Source: Chara braunii (taxonomy: Eukaryota; Streptophyta; Charophyceae; Charales; Characeae). Taken from it: 22,142 nucleotides of DNA. Positions 1 to 9,525 of the stretch are shown here, piece by piece; position 1 is the first letter of the stretch, and every line of letters starts with the position of its first letter. The DNA lies in the NCBI GenBank assembly GCA_003427395.1, contig BFEA01000370.1, positions 81,947 to 104,088 of the forward strand, written 5' to 3'. The position numbers and the translations under genes were made by a program. The notes under the pieces are model-generated. The model ran no database searches, was not told where the DNA came from, and saw only the letters and a list, made by a program, of their open reading frames with translations.

Positions 1-123
1 AAAAAAAAAAAAAAAACGTTAACGAACCACTGAACCCCTTTTTATCACAATTGTTGAAAGATACATGATGTGACTATTGAGCTGTAAGAATTGCCTGCTT
101 GCATATCATAATACAAAAGAATT

Positions 124-520
124 AAAAAAAGAAGGAAAAAAGAAAGGGAAAAAAAAAGAAAGAAAGACGAAAAAGAAAAAGAAGGAAAAACTATTCCAGT
201 GTGCAATTTACCTACTTCCTTCTCCCCTGCGACCCTAAGTTTAAAAAAAGCAAAAAAAAGGGGGAAAAAAAGGGGGGAAAAAAAACTGTTTCAGAGTGCA
301 ATTTGCCAATCTACTGAAACAGTTACACGGGAGGGTAGATTGGCAAATTGCACTCTGAAACAGTTTTTTTCTTTTTTCTTTTTTTTTCCCCCTGAAGGGG
401 AGAAGGAAGGAGGTAAATTGCCCACTGAAACCATTTTTCTTTCTTTCTCTTTCTCTTTTACTTTTTTCCTTTTTTCCTTTTTTTCTTTTTCTTTTTTTTT
501 TTCCGTTTCTTACTTCTCCT
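124..520. repeat. Large foldback (imperfect inverted repeat) with a perfect 36-bp core
   Basis: The core arms 279-314 and 335-370 are exact reverse complements (36 bp) around a 20-nt spacer. Pairing continues outward: the block near 200-232 (GCAATTTACCTACTTCC and following) matches the complement of 395-421, and the A/G-rich tract 124-190 faces a T/C-rich tract 430-520. Transcribed, this would give a long hairpin RNA. No ORF of substance lies inside. It sits in what I infer to be intron 1 of the minus-strand gene at 2211-2798. It could be a foldback-type or MITE-like insertion; no target duplication was recognised. Confidence 0.8.
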
Positions 521-751
521 ATTTTCGACTCTGTGATTTGTTTTCCCGTTAGTATCCGTTATAAAGACTCTGTGTGTGTGCGTCCACGTTACAGAGAGAA
601 CCCCTCTAGGAAGTTTTTAATTGAAGCAGAGGGGTGGGAGCGCATACTTACCTAAGAAGGAAAGCCGTGAGCTCTGGCATTGGCTAATAAGAATTTCGCC
701 TAAGAGAAGGAAAAATATCGCACGATGGTAACTCACGTGGAACGTTACTGA

Positions 752-785
752 CTCCTCCTCCTCCTCCATGGAGGAGGAGGAGGAG
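752..785. repeat. Perfect 34-bp palindrome built from CTC/GAG triplets
   Basis: The stretch is CTC triplets running into CCATGG and then GAG triplets, symmetrical about 768/769 with no spacer. It opens a GGA-rich tract that continues to about 815. The likely origin is an inverted triplet-repeat junction; no function is implied. Confidence 0.85.
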
Positions 786-915
786 GGAGGAGGGAGGAGG
801 AAAAGGGAGGGGGAACGTAGACGAGATGATGATTCATCGTGGACTATGATGATGCGAACAGAAGAAGAGGAAGAGGAGGCGGAAAAGAACGTGATAATTA
901 TTCGTTGTCGTCATC

Positions 916-946
<31 letters not shown>

Positions 947-2200
947 AAGAAGAAGAGTGAAATAGTGGAAACAGTGGCCAACTGCCTTTCGTACACGCAT
1001 CGAAAGAGCTCATCAGTACAAGCCGCTGTTTCCAATATTCCTGCGTTGGCCACTGTTTCCACTATTCCACTCAGCTCACGCGCACAATCCCCGACGCGTT
1101 TCGATCTGAAGGGGGATTACGCTCCGATCATCTTAAGGGGACTTTCCACATAGCTCTGCCTTGCGGCCAAAAAGACGAAGAAGAAGAAGAGGGAGGAGGA
1201 AGAAGAGGAAGAGGAGGAGAGAACGTGATGATGATTCATTACCGAAGAAGAAGGAGAAGAAGAAGAAGAATAGTGAAAAACAGTGGCCATAGACTGCTTC
1301 TTGCACACGCATCGACAAGATATTTCAATACTTCTCCCCATGTACAGTTCTCAGTTGAAAACGCGCAATTTCCCCGACGCGTTTCGGCCAGGCTGCGCAC
1401 CTGACACTCCTCAGGGGGCTTCTCCCCAGATCCGCCTTACGGCACCACCCAACATTCCGACCATTCTGAGAAGAAGAAGAAGAAGAAGAAAAAGGAGGAG
1501 GAGGAGAGAACGTGATGATGATTCATTACCAGAAGAAGAAGAAGAAGAAGAATAGTGAGAACATGGGCCAGCAGCATTTCACATAGGCATTTCACGATCA
1601 GCAATATAACTCCGCATGGATACAGCACCGCACACATTCGCCGACGCGCGTCTAGATCGGGTTGCACTCGGATCTTCTTCTTCAGTGAGCATTCTGCACT
1701 TTTCTATGCCTGACGCCCCACCAAGCTATAGTGAGAACATGGGCCAGCAGCATTTCACATAGGCATTTCACGATCAGCAGTGTAACTCCGCATGGATACA
1801 GCACCGCGCACATTCGCCGACGCGCGTCTAGATCGGGTTGCACTCGGATCTTCTTCTTCAGTGAGCATTCTGCACTTTTCTATGCCTGACGCCCCACCAA
1901 GCTATCCTTCCTCACGGTCTGAGTGAAGAAGAAGAAGAAGAAGAAGAAGAAGAAGAAGAAGAAGAAGAGGGAAAGAGAGGACGTGATGAAGATACATCGT
2001 CGAAGAAGGAGAAGAAGAGGAGAAAGAATGGTGATGACGATTCAGAGGAGAAGAAAAAGAACAAGAATTATGAAGATCGAGAGCAGAAAGGATAGAGGAG
2101 TTTAGGTTGAATCAGAGAGGGAGAGGGAGGAGAAGGAGAAGGAGAGGGAGAGGGAGGAGAAGGAGAACGAGAGGGAGGGGGGAGGAGGAGAAGGAGGAGT
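786..2200. repeat. Purine-rich GAA/GGA repeat region (inferred intron 1), with diverged higher-order units
   Basis: GAA tracts lie near 916-955, 1176-1200, 1245-1271, 1470-1490, 1531-1552 and 1925-1968, and GAGGGA-type tracts at 2109-2200. They alternate with a diverged unit. One marker is AACGTGATGATGATTCATTA, seen at 1225 and 1509 with weaker versions near 889 and 1980. A second marker is the CGACGCGTTTCG/CGACGCGCGTC motif near 1093, 1376, 1642 and 1818. The region is therefore an old array of units that each start with a GAA tract. The poly-Lys, poly-Glu and poly-Arg reading frames here are products of the triplet repeats and are not genes. Confidence 0.7.
1553..1905. repeat. Recent tandem duplication, two copies of about 176 bp
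   Basis: Copy 1 is 1553-1728 and copy 2 is 1729-1905. Both run from TAGTGAGAACATGGG to CCACCAAGCTAT. I count three substitutions between them (two near 1609/1785, one near 1631/1807), so the duplication is young compared with the surrounding diverged units. Confidence 0.9.
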
Positions 2201-2204
2201 GGAA

Positions 2205-2210
2205 ACGTAC
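2205..2210 (-). other. 5' splice donor of exon 1
   Basis: On the minus strand the exon ends ATGGAG and continues GTACGT, close to the plant consensus AG|GTAAGT. The family-like residues stop here and poly-Leu/Pro repeat translation begins beyond it, which supports the boundary. Confidence 0.65.
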
Positions 2211-2798
2211 CTCCATATCCGGCGACGCACCACCTTCGTAATCAACGATCCCGAGAACGGACACGTCAGCAGGTCTCGTCTGAGGCTGGGATATTGGCTG
2301 GTCGCTCGGCGACAATGGGGATACCGACGGCGCTGGCGGCGTGACTGTTCGTTCAACAGATCGGTTAGGAAGAAGGGGAGGAAGAGGAGGTGGTGGGGGA
2401 GGGGGGGGAGATGGTGTGGGAACATGGGCTTCTATTATCGGTGGCAAGGCGGGATCGGCATCGACCCTCTCGCCTACTTCTCCCTGTCGGCTGTCATCAA
2501 CCTCCATATCCATGTGATCTGTCTCTTCATCTTCACTAACTTCTCCTTCTTCCTCCTTTTCTGATATCCCGTCTTTATCCTCCCCCTTCTCCTCCTCTCC
2601 CATTCGTATCTCCCTTCGATCACGTTTATCCTCCCCTTCCCTCTTCTCCTCCTCTTCCTCGTTGTCATCGTCCTCCTCATCGTCGTCGTCATCGTCTTGC
2701 TCCTTCTCCTCCTCTCCCTCCTCTGGCTCATCTTCTTCATCATCATCAGCGTAAACCATCAGCGAAGCGATACCCTCAGGCTTCCGCTTCTTCGCCAT
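2211..2798 (-). CDS. First coding exon of a SAP30BP/HCNGP-like nuclear protein (partial gene)
   Basis: The exon encodes 196 residues. The N-terminus MAKKRKPEGIASLMVYADDD resembles the start of SAP30-binding protein (HCNGP) family members, which begin with a basic stretch, then S-L-x-V-Y and an acidic run. A long Glu/Asp-rich segment follows (residues about 17-110), then a poly-proline run near 132-139. Near the end, LGIVDYEG recalls the G-I/L-V-D-Y motif of plant homologues. The family is nuclear and linked to transcription and splicing; that is family knowledge, not shown here. I chose the ATG at 2798 over the in-frame ATG at 2819 because it has A at -3 and G at +4 and matches the family start. 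Reading past 2211 gives only low-complexity sequence, while GAG followed by GTACGT is a strong donor in phase 0. The conserved HCNGP domain would be in later exons, which I could not find between 1 and 2204; they are probably beyond the window. An unrelated acidic protein remains possible. Confidence 0.62.
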
Positions 2799-2826
2799 CG
2801 TCACGTCCATCGTCTTCAAAGCAGCA

Positions 2827-2951
2827 ACTCTCTCTCTCTCTCACTCTCTCTCACTCTCTCTCACTCTCTCTCACTCGCGTTCCAATACAAGATAGCTAAC
2901 AGCAAACTCCAGGCAGCGGGGATGTCTTACTGGACAATACACGTGGACTGC

Positions 2952-3028
<77 letters not shown>

Positions 3029-3091
3029 ACACTCTTGTAGAGCGCGTGGCAATATTCCCTGGTCTTGCTCTCGGAGAGGACACCTGAATTG

Positions 3092-3151
<60 letters not shown>
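2827..3151. repeat. Three CT/GA microsatellites upstream of the HCNGP-like exon
   Basis: Tracts are at 2827-2876 (interrupted CTCTCTCA units), 2954-3027 (about 37 uninterrupted CT units) and 3093-3151. On the sense (minus) strand of the gene they read (GA)n and lie 30-350 bp upstream of the start codon, so they may fall in the 5' UTR or core promoter. GA/CT repeats are common there in plants and can bind BPC-type GAGA factors (established knowledge). Any regulatory role here is inference. The Leu/Ser and Arg/Glu reading frames over them are artefacts. Confidence 0.85.
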
Positions 3152-3154
<3 letters not shown>

Positions 3155-3162
3155 AACACGTG
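2940..3162. promoter_or_regulatory. Two G-box (CACGTG) motifs among the CT tracts
   Basis: CACGTG occurs at 2940-2945 (context ACACGTGG) and at 3157-3162, inside the 10-bp palindrome AACACGTGTT. Both lie about 140-365 bp upstream of the start of the minus-strand exon, between or beside the GA repeats. G-boxes bind bZIP and bHLH factors in plants. They are short enough to occur by chance. Confidence 0.35.
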
Positions 3163-3610
3163 TTACGAATTTCGTATACTTCCATCCATCATCTCATTTA
3201 CACACTGGATTGAGACAAGCTCACGTTGGATTACAGGCTTCAGACAAAATTGGAGGTGAACAATCACACCCAACATGGTATAGATGACACCAAAGCTGAT
3301 ATAGAACTGAGTGCCCTGCCTCCCTGGGCAACAGGTAACGAACGGCTGTAGAAACCGTCCAGCGAACAGCATGTTCTCACTGGCTACAACTGCCCCTATC
3401 TGTCCTCAACCAGCGCTGAAACCAGCCCACGTGACTGGCTGGTAAAACCATGAACCGTTTTGATAAGCACCCCACAAAGCACACCGCAGTTCGAATCCCG
3501 CCGCAATCAGATGACTGAAGTAACTCTCGATTACATGGGGCCCGTCAGAAAGGATGATGAATAACTCAAGGCCCTCTGCTTTTCAAAAAGTACGGTCTAA
3601 GTTGCCGAAT

Positions 3611-3930
3611 ACCCCCATAAGTTGAGATGTGTGCCAAAATGCCCCTAGAGCATGTGAATAGAGCGGAATGCCACTCTCACAAAAGAAACTGTTGTGACAT
3701 ACCCCTTGCGTCGGTTGGACCTGCCGTCTTTTGCAAAACGCCCCGGTACTTGCACTTTTCCAAGGTCCGATTGCAATAGCTTATTTTTATATGGGTTAGT
3801 TTGCAAATTACCCCCATAACTTGAGATATATGCCAAAATGCCCCTAAAAGATGTGAATAGAGCGGAATGCCCCTCTGACAAAAAAGATATTTTATGACAG
3901 ACACCTTGCGGTTGAGGGCCGTGCAAAATG
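3611..3930. repeat. Two diverged tandem copies of a roughly 199-bp repeat
   Basis: The block beginning ACCCCCATAA at 3611 recurs at 3810. Both copies contain GCCAAAATGCCCCTA, then ATGTGAATAGAGCGGAATGCC, then a TTGCG-containing segment and a TTTTGCAAAACGCC- or GTGCAAAATGCC-like end. Short CAAAATGCCCC-like sub-motifs recur within each copy, so the unit itself may have arisen from a smaller repeat. The small ORFs here are not conserved between copies. Confidence 0.75.
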
Positions 3931-3993
3931 CCTAGCTCAGTTGGTTAGGCACACAACTGGTATGTAGGAAGTTCTAAGCTCAGGGCCCATAAC
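3930..3993 (+). other. tRNA-like sequence, possible SINE head or tRNA pseudogene
   Basis: GCCTAGCTCAGTTGGTTAGG matches the D-arm/A-box of tRNA genes. About 30 nt on, AGTTCTAAGCTC is a poor match to the B-box GGTTCGAATCC. The D-stem is damaged (GCTC faces GGC) and no acceptor stem can be drawn, so this is not a working tRNA gene. It directly follows the 199-bp repeats and may be the promoter head of a tRNA-derived SINE. Confidence 0.4.
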
Positions 3994-3999
3994 TGCCTG

Positions 4000-5552
4000 C
4001 GGTATACTTAGTGCCAACCAGTTGTGATAGTCCCCTTGATACCACTGATGGGTATGAGTGGGATCTTTCGCCAACATGGGTGTGACTGTGAGTGGGTTAT
4101 GTGCGGTGTGTGGGAGAGTGTTGGCCTTAGACGCTGATTCTATTCAATCGGCGTTGGGGGATGATGAAAAGGGCGGTGCAGCTACTAGCAACATGCTCAG
4201 TGTTTGCATTAGCCGAACCCCTATCGGCCCCGCCACATCTCTGACTACCACTGTTGGGGCAGGGGGTAACATGGATCCCTCTTACAGGGGTCCCCTCTAT
4301 ATAGCCTTGGGAACAGTAGTAAGTAGGTAGTGAAAAGCAAAAACAATTCGAGAGAAAATAAGTGTAGTTAAAAAACAAAAAAAAAGAGGTTCTTGTCGCT
4401 GCTATTCACTTTTGATGAACTACTTCTTGTTGGGGCTTACTTTTTCTGATGCCCAAAACAAAAGCCTAAAAAGTTGGATCCGGATCCTTAGAGCAACGGT
4501 GGGAATTATTTTAGACATCTCATATTCTTATTGGTGTTGCAGAAGTGTAAAGTTTATGGTCGTTCTTGTGGTTCTTCATTAAATGGGCGCAAACGAGGAG
4601 GGGGAAATTGTCTTCAGAGCATGTACCCCCTAGTTGAACCCGAAGACAAGGCCTGAACCTTATTGCGTGACGCTAAAAAACCATTTGTCCTCCAACCCAA
4701 ATGGTCGTCTCTGGCCATGGAAAAGAGAATAGAAAATCCACCACAACACAAATTTTCGGCAGATCTGTGGTTGCGCCTTACCAAATATGAAAAAATTGTA
4801 TAACCTCTACAAAAAGTAGACCTCTGCTTATCTAGGTCCCCATCCACACCCAAGGTTTTCATTCTGCACGAGAAAGCCTAAAAAAAAAGGGTCCTTCCCC
4901 TACTACTCCTTCATGATAATCATTGCCATCAAAAACTATTATCCTAACCCAAACTAAATGTACGTGCATTCTATTCAACTTACCTTTTACAAAATCGACG
5001 ATTTTTTTTTCTGAATAGAACGTACGGTCGAATATAACATACGTACGTTGTATTCATATTTTTGTTAATTTAAGTTAAAAAATAATAATAATAATAATAA
5101 TAATAAAGTTGTACAACATTACAATACAAACAACTTTTGTCTAAGGGCATGTTGAAATTCACAACCGAATTTGAAAATAAAATAAAAACAATAATGAAAC
5201 TATTTTTTTAGGGCATTTTGCAGGGTTTTTTTTTATCATTAAAAAAAAAACAACGTTATACAAAATTGCAATACAAATAACTTTTACCAGAGGGTCTTGG
5301 AAAAATTTCAAACCAAATTAAAAATAAAATTAAAAAAATGATGTCTGGCACTACAAGCTCATGCAATGTTGTACCTTAAAACTCATTGTATAAGGTACGC
5401 ACATTGTATTCGAATATAGCGTATCCGTTGTATATAACGTACGTAGGTTTTATACATATATAACTTACGTATGTTTTTTTCGGATTAAGGCTATAGTAAA
5501 CAGAACTGAGTGGAAACATTTGCCACGTAGTTTTGAAATATTTTAGTTGTTC
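4000..5552. other. Non-coding stretch, no gene supported; AT-rich diverged repeats at 5090-5340
   Basis: The first half has mixed composition and only short ORFs without recognisable domains. From about 4870 it becomes AT-rich, with a TAA microsatellite at 5081-5105 and two diverged copies of a roughly 147-bp unit (CAATACAAAYAACTTTT at 5122 and 5269). CGTACG palindromes within TATAACRTACGTA-like stretches flank these copies near 5020-5050 and 5435-5475. Confidence 0.6.
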
Positions 5553-5557
5553 AGTAC
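5553..5557. other. Likely target site duplication of the LTR element, left copy
   Basis: AGTAC immediately precedes the LTR. The right partner at 12478-12482 is AGTAT, one mismatch in five. Five-bp duplications are typical for Ty3/gypsy insertion. Confidence 0.55.
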
Positions 5558-5916
5558 TGTGACGGACCCGCCGGGATGGCGGTCCGTCAGGATTAAGACG
5601 AAGGGATGAGGATGGGGGAGATGGAGATGGAGCTGGAAGGGACAGCGCAGCTCCAACGCAGACTCAACACGCACGTACTCCAATCTGTGCAAATGAAGAA
5701 TGAGTCACAAAACAAACTGCAACTGGGGTATACCCCAAGCGGACTGACTGGACTGGACTAGACTGGCCTGGTACCGACAGTGGTACCGGATAGAACTGGA
5801 CTGGACTGAATAACCACACGGCCTGTGGGGTCAGGCCACGACCTGGTCCCACCGACCGAACTGGCAAATAGCCAAATAGGCCCTGGCTGTGGGCCAAGGC
5901 AGATGAAGGCCCGCTG
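5558..5916 (-). repeat. 3' LTR of the chromovirus (359 bp)
   Basis: It is homologous to 12160-12477 up to GAAGGCCCGCTG. On the plus strand it starts TGTGACGG; the other boundary is set by loss of similarity (GCTGA here, GCTGCA in the partner). It carries about 40 bp missing from the other LTR, within a GGACT-repeat stretch near 5745-5805. The edge 5560-5589 is a near-perfect hairpin (TGACGGAC...GTCCGTCA). No clear polypurine tract adjoins it at 5917-5945, which leaves that boundary slightly uncertain. Confidence 0.85.
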
Positions 5917-6861
5917 AACGATCCTCAGACCTGTAATGGATCGCAAGAGCCATAAACACGCTATTCGCAAAAGCAGCGGAACTCTGCAATAAAGAAAGCT
6001 GAGAAATCTAGGATGCGGAGCAAGCTCCATGCGGAGTCCATGCGATGCAGCCTAAGCTACATAATGTCAAGAGAAAAACAAATGTCTGGTATACATATCC
6101 TAGCTAACAACAGAAAATGAAATGTAGTATGATACAATCCTAAAGTCCCGGAGGTAGTGGCCTCAGTGATGAAAGGAAAAGAGCAATATGTCACAAGATA
6201 ATGTCATGTCGCTGAACCACTAAGAGTGGGATGGTCTCTGAGGGGGTGAATGCAGCCTAAGAATCGAAACTCCTAAGGGCAGTCACACATGAAGGTGGGA
6301 TAGGTCATCAGGCTCAAGGTGGGAGAGTGGTAGCGAAACAAAACCAATAACCCTAACAGATAGACCATCAAGGCGGGTAATGCTCGACAAAAGGGTGACA
6401 CCATGCAGGGTCGACCATGAAAAGGGGAGCCTGGAATAGGGTGGAGCTATGCCGAACTTGAGGCATGCAATAGCCGACGCTAGGGTGATGAGGGCAGTGG
6501 GTGAGGGAAACATGCACACAACTCACCGACTGGGAGAGGGAGCTAGATCTGGGAGCAAGGAAGCCAAGATAACGCTACGGTCCCAATGCCTATGCAATAC
6601 CAAGGGAGAGCCAAACTCAAAGAGACCCAGCTAAGTGAGAACCATCATGCGACAGGGGCAAGGGAGTATACAGGGTAGGGTGGTGACGTGAAGTAGTCAC
6701 GTCCAAAGTAGTTGAAGTCGTCGAAGTAGTCGATGATGTCGATGAAGTAGCAGTGGAGCCGATGTCGAAGCAGAGCCGCAAAACGCTGACATCTTGAAGA
6801 AGAGATGATGATGGAGTACCTGATGGTGTGAGTCAGTGGGGAAAGATAAAGGATAAGAGTG
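5917..6861 (-). other. 3' untranslated region of the chromovirus
   Basis: About 945 bp lie between the TGA stop of the chromodomain frame and the 3' LTR. No coding frame is convincing. The motif ATGCAGCCTAAG occurs twice (about 6044 and 6250). I see no polypurine tract in the usual place. Confidence 0.6.
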
Positions 6862-8372
6862 TCAGTCATCGTAACGCGAAGGGCGACGATGAGTGCGCTG
6901 TGGACACTCGGAGGCGACCGTCTGCGGTTGAGGAACGACCTCAGAGGGAGCGGGCGCGTCCTCAACAATCTCCTCAGCCGGAGGAGGAGGAGGAAGAGGG
7001 TCAGTCAACTGAGTAGAAGCAGATGTCTCAACACGACGAGCATGATCATATGTACGCACCAACATCCTGGCGTACTGCAAGTGCTCGAGGAGCTCCCAAG
7101 TAGCCTCCTCATCAGGGTAGCCCTTCCAACGCATAAGGTACTCGATGCGTGGAGGGGTATCGTCGGTAACTCGGTGTGATACGATGTCGGAAACAACGAA
7201 CTCCTCATGACCGTCCACCATGATAGGTGGAGGGCGCTCATAAGGGCGTCCGACCAAGCGCTCGGACGGTCTGCGATAAGGACGCAGTAAGGAAACGTGG
7301 TAAACATCGTGTACGCGAGCCTGTCGAAGGTAGTCAGGTAGCTTCACACGGAAGCTGACTGGACTAGCGGCAGTATCAGAACCGACGGCCTGAAGGATGC
7401 GGCATGGACCGAAGAAACGATGCCTAAACTTGCGAAGCGTATCTGCTTCGAACTATAAGTGGCGTGCATCAACGAGCACATCGTCACCGACTTTGAATGG
7501 ATGATTCATTCGTGATCGGTTCGCTCGTGCGGCCATGCGAGTCTGGGAGTCGGCTAAACTCTCGTGTGCGCGCTTCATAATCGCCGCCATGTGTGCGATC
7601 CAGTCGTCAAGCGCAGGACAACGAGTGTCTGGGCGCAACCGCAATGGTCGTAGGAAATCCGCGGGTACGCGAGGGTGGTAGCCGAGGTCGCAATAGAATG
7701 GCGACATCCCCGTGGCTGGCGAAACAGCGTGGTTGTACGCAATCTTCGCGTGGGCTAAGTGTAAGTCCCACTGCTGGTCATCCCTAACAAACTTTCGGAG
7801 GATATTACCGAGAGTTTTGTTGGTGACCTCAGTCCGACTATCCGTATGAGGGTGGTAAGACGATGAGAAACGGAGCTGGGATCCGTACACCTCGTGTAGG
7901 CGTCGCTAGAATGTGCCGGTAAAGCGCGGGTCACGGTCGGAGATGATGCTCTGAGGTAAGCCGTGATCTCTCATGACTCGGTCGAAGACGATGTCGGCGA
8001 CCTCACGAGCGCTAATGCGATAGCGGTACGGAACAAAACGTGCATGCTTCGTGAAGCGATCAACGACGACCAAGATAGCATCATGACCACGCTGAGTGGG
8101 TGGGCGGAGGGGACCAATAAAATCCATCGAGATGGACTGCCAACGACCCTCGGGTATGGGTAAGGGCTGAAGTAACCCATACGGAAGGTGGTTCCTACTG
8201 TTCACCTCCTGGCAGGTAGGACACTCCTGGATGTAGGCTTTGACGAAGTCCTTGGACTTCGGCCAGACGTATAGACGGCAAACACGAGCCAGCGTCTTGT
8301 GGAAGCCCATATGACCGGCAACTGCCTAGTCATGGAACTCTGCTACAGCCTGGACGCGGAGCTGTCCAGTGG
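6862..8372 (-). pseudogene. Integrase and chromodomain remnant of the chromovirus pol
   Basis: The N-terminal zinc finger is partly readable: FHD, then GHMGFHKT, then CPTC at 8214-8223. The DDE core follows: first Asp in SMDFIGPL (near 8124), second Asp in SDRDPRF (near 7938), Glu in TDSRTEV (near 7830). A GPY/F-like module (FKVGDDVLV ... FFGPCRIL) comes next. Last is a chromodomain at about 7033-7203 (EYLMRWKGYPDEEATWE) with its aromatic positions kept. The frame ends at TGA 6862-6864. Amber codons interrupt it at 8326-8328 (in the zinc finger), 7906-7908 (where the family usually has Trp) and 7453-7455 (between core and GPY/F). A frameshift near 8350-8372 separates it from RNase H. Chromodomains guide integration to modified chromatin in this clade (family knowledge). 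No functional integrase can be made without readthrough. Confidence 0.92.
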
Positions 8373-9525
8373 AGGGGGAACACAGATACGTGGTTCTAGC
8401 CGACCAGATCTGCCATGCCAGTACACAAGGCCGTTCTCCCCGAGGGAGTAGGAAGGAACGGTCTTGCCACTCCGCAGTGTCGTGTGGATGACGCGATAAT
8501 CGGGGCAATGGCGGTACTGAGTGCGATACGCGTCGATCACCGACTGATCAACAGTGGTGATGGAGATGGAAGCAAAATGGATGGGTTCCTGACTATGATA
8601 AGGACGGCGGGACAAGGCATCGGCGACTCGGTTCGTTTCACCCTTGATGGGCTGAGTGGTGAAACTGAACTCGGATAAGTCACGCCACCAGTTTGCCTGT
8701 CGAGGGGAAAGCTTAGGCTTCGTGAGGAAAGCCTGGACAACTGAGTTGTCCGTGCGCACTGTGAAGGGAGGCCCGTGCAGATAATGACGCCAATGCCGGG
8801 TAGCATAAACTACTGCGAGAACCTCACGTTCATAGGCAGTGTAGTTTATCTCGGCAGGCAGTAGCTGACGGGAGTAGAAAGCGATCGGGCAATCCCCAAC
8901 ACGAGCCTCGACAGTCTCATCCTCCGCGATGGTCGGGGAGTAAGTAACAGGAGGACTGTCAGTGGAGGGAAGTGGTGGGAGGGTAGGCGTCAGTCGAGAA
9001 GCAGTGTCAGCAGGAGGGGGGGGGAAAGGAGGAACATAGGGGTAAGATGAATCTGGAGGAGAGGGAAACACCTGAGAAAGGACAACTCCTACTGCAAAAT
9101 TTGACGCATCGGTGGTGACGATAAATGGACGATCAAAATCGAGAAGGCGAAAAACCGGCGCACAGGTTACCGCCTTCTTGAGGGCGCGAAAGGCGTCCTC
9201 GCACAGGGGTGTCCAAAACCACGGCGGGTCCTTCCGGAGGAGGCTATAGGTAAGGACGTAGGAATACCTAGCGTATCCCTGAATAAAATTACTGTAGTAG
9301 CTGGTGAGGCCTATGAAATTGCGAAGCTGCTTGGCAGATGTGGGGACGTGCCACTCTGCAATAGCAATGATCTTCGCGTCGTCCATGTGGAGACCCTGGT
9401 CAGACACATGGTGTCCTAGGAAGTCCACTTTGCGCTAGGCAAAGCGACACTTACTAAGCTTGGCATAGAAGCCATGCTTGCGTAAGCGTTGTAGGACATC
9501 GCGGAGGTGTCTGAGATAGTCTTCA
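8343..9525 (-). pseudogene. RT C-terminal part and RNase H remnant with an unusual Pro/Ser/Thr insertion
   Basis: After a frameshift near 9518-9526 the frame resumes in the RT thumb ([15 protein letters not shown]) and connection (LRNFIGLTSYYSNFI), with an amber codon at 9435-9437. RNase H follows with all expected acidic residues: Asp in TTDAS (near 9110), Glu in YEREVLAVV (near 8830), Asp in RTDNS (near 8750) and Asp in NRVADALSRR (near 8620). Between GVVLSQ and PIAFYSRQL lie about 60 extra residues (about 8889-9068), rich in Pro, Ser and Thr and ending in an acidic patch; most family members have roughly ten residues there. The frame ends at 8343 because of the next frameshift, just before the integrase zinc finger. 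Confidence 0.9.

Noticed and set aside
643-701. Possible 48-nt minus-strand exon (652-699) between a good acceptor (CTTCTCTTAG) and donor (GTAAGTATG)
   Set aside because: The only stop-free phase gives a peptide unlike the expected next part of the HCNGP family, and it would not join in phase to the exon ending at 2211.
768-2105. ORFs with poly-Lys, poly-Arg, poly-Glu and poly-Leu runs
   Set aside because: They are translations of GAA/GGA triplet repeats and appear in several frames at once.
2697-3287. 196-residue Ser/Leu repeat ORF and its Arg/Glu shadows
   Set aside because: Produced by CT microsatellites in every frame; the real coding signal is the minus-strand exon.
3486-3506. B-box-like GTTCGAATCCC suggesting a tRNA gene
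   Set aside because: The flanking bases do not form a T-stem, and no A-box or acceptor stem lies at the right distance.
4058-4330. 90-residue plus-strand ORF
   Set aside because: No recognisable domain, ordinary length for chance, no supporting start context or neighbours.
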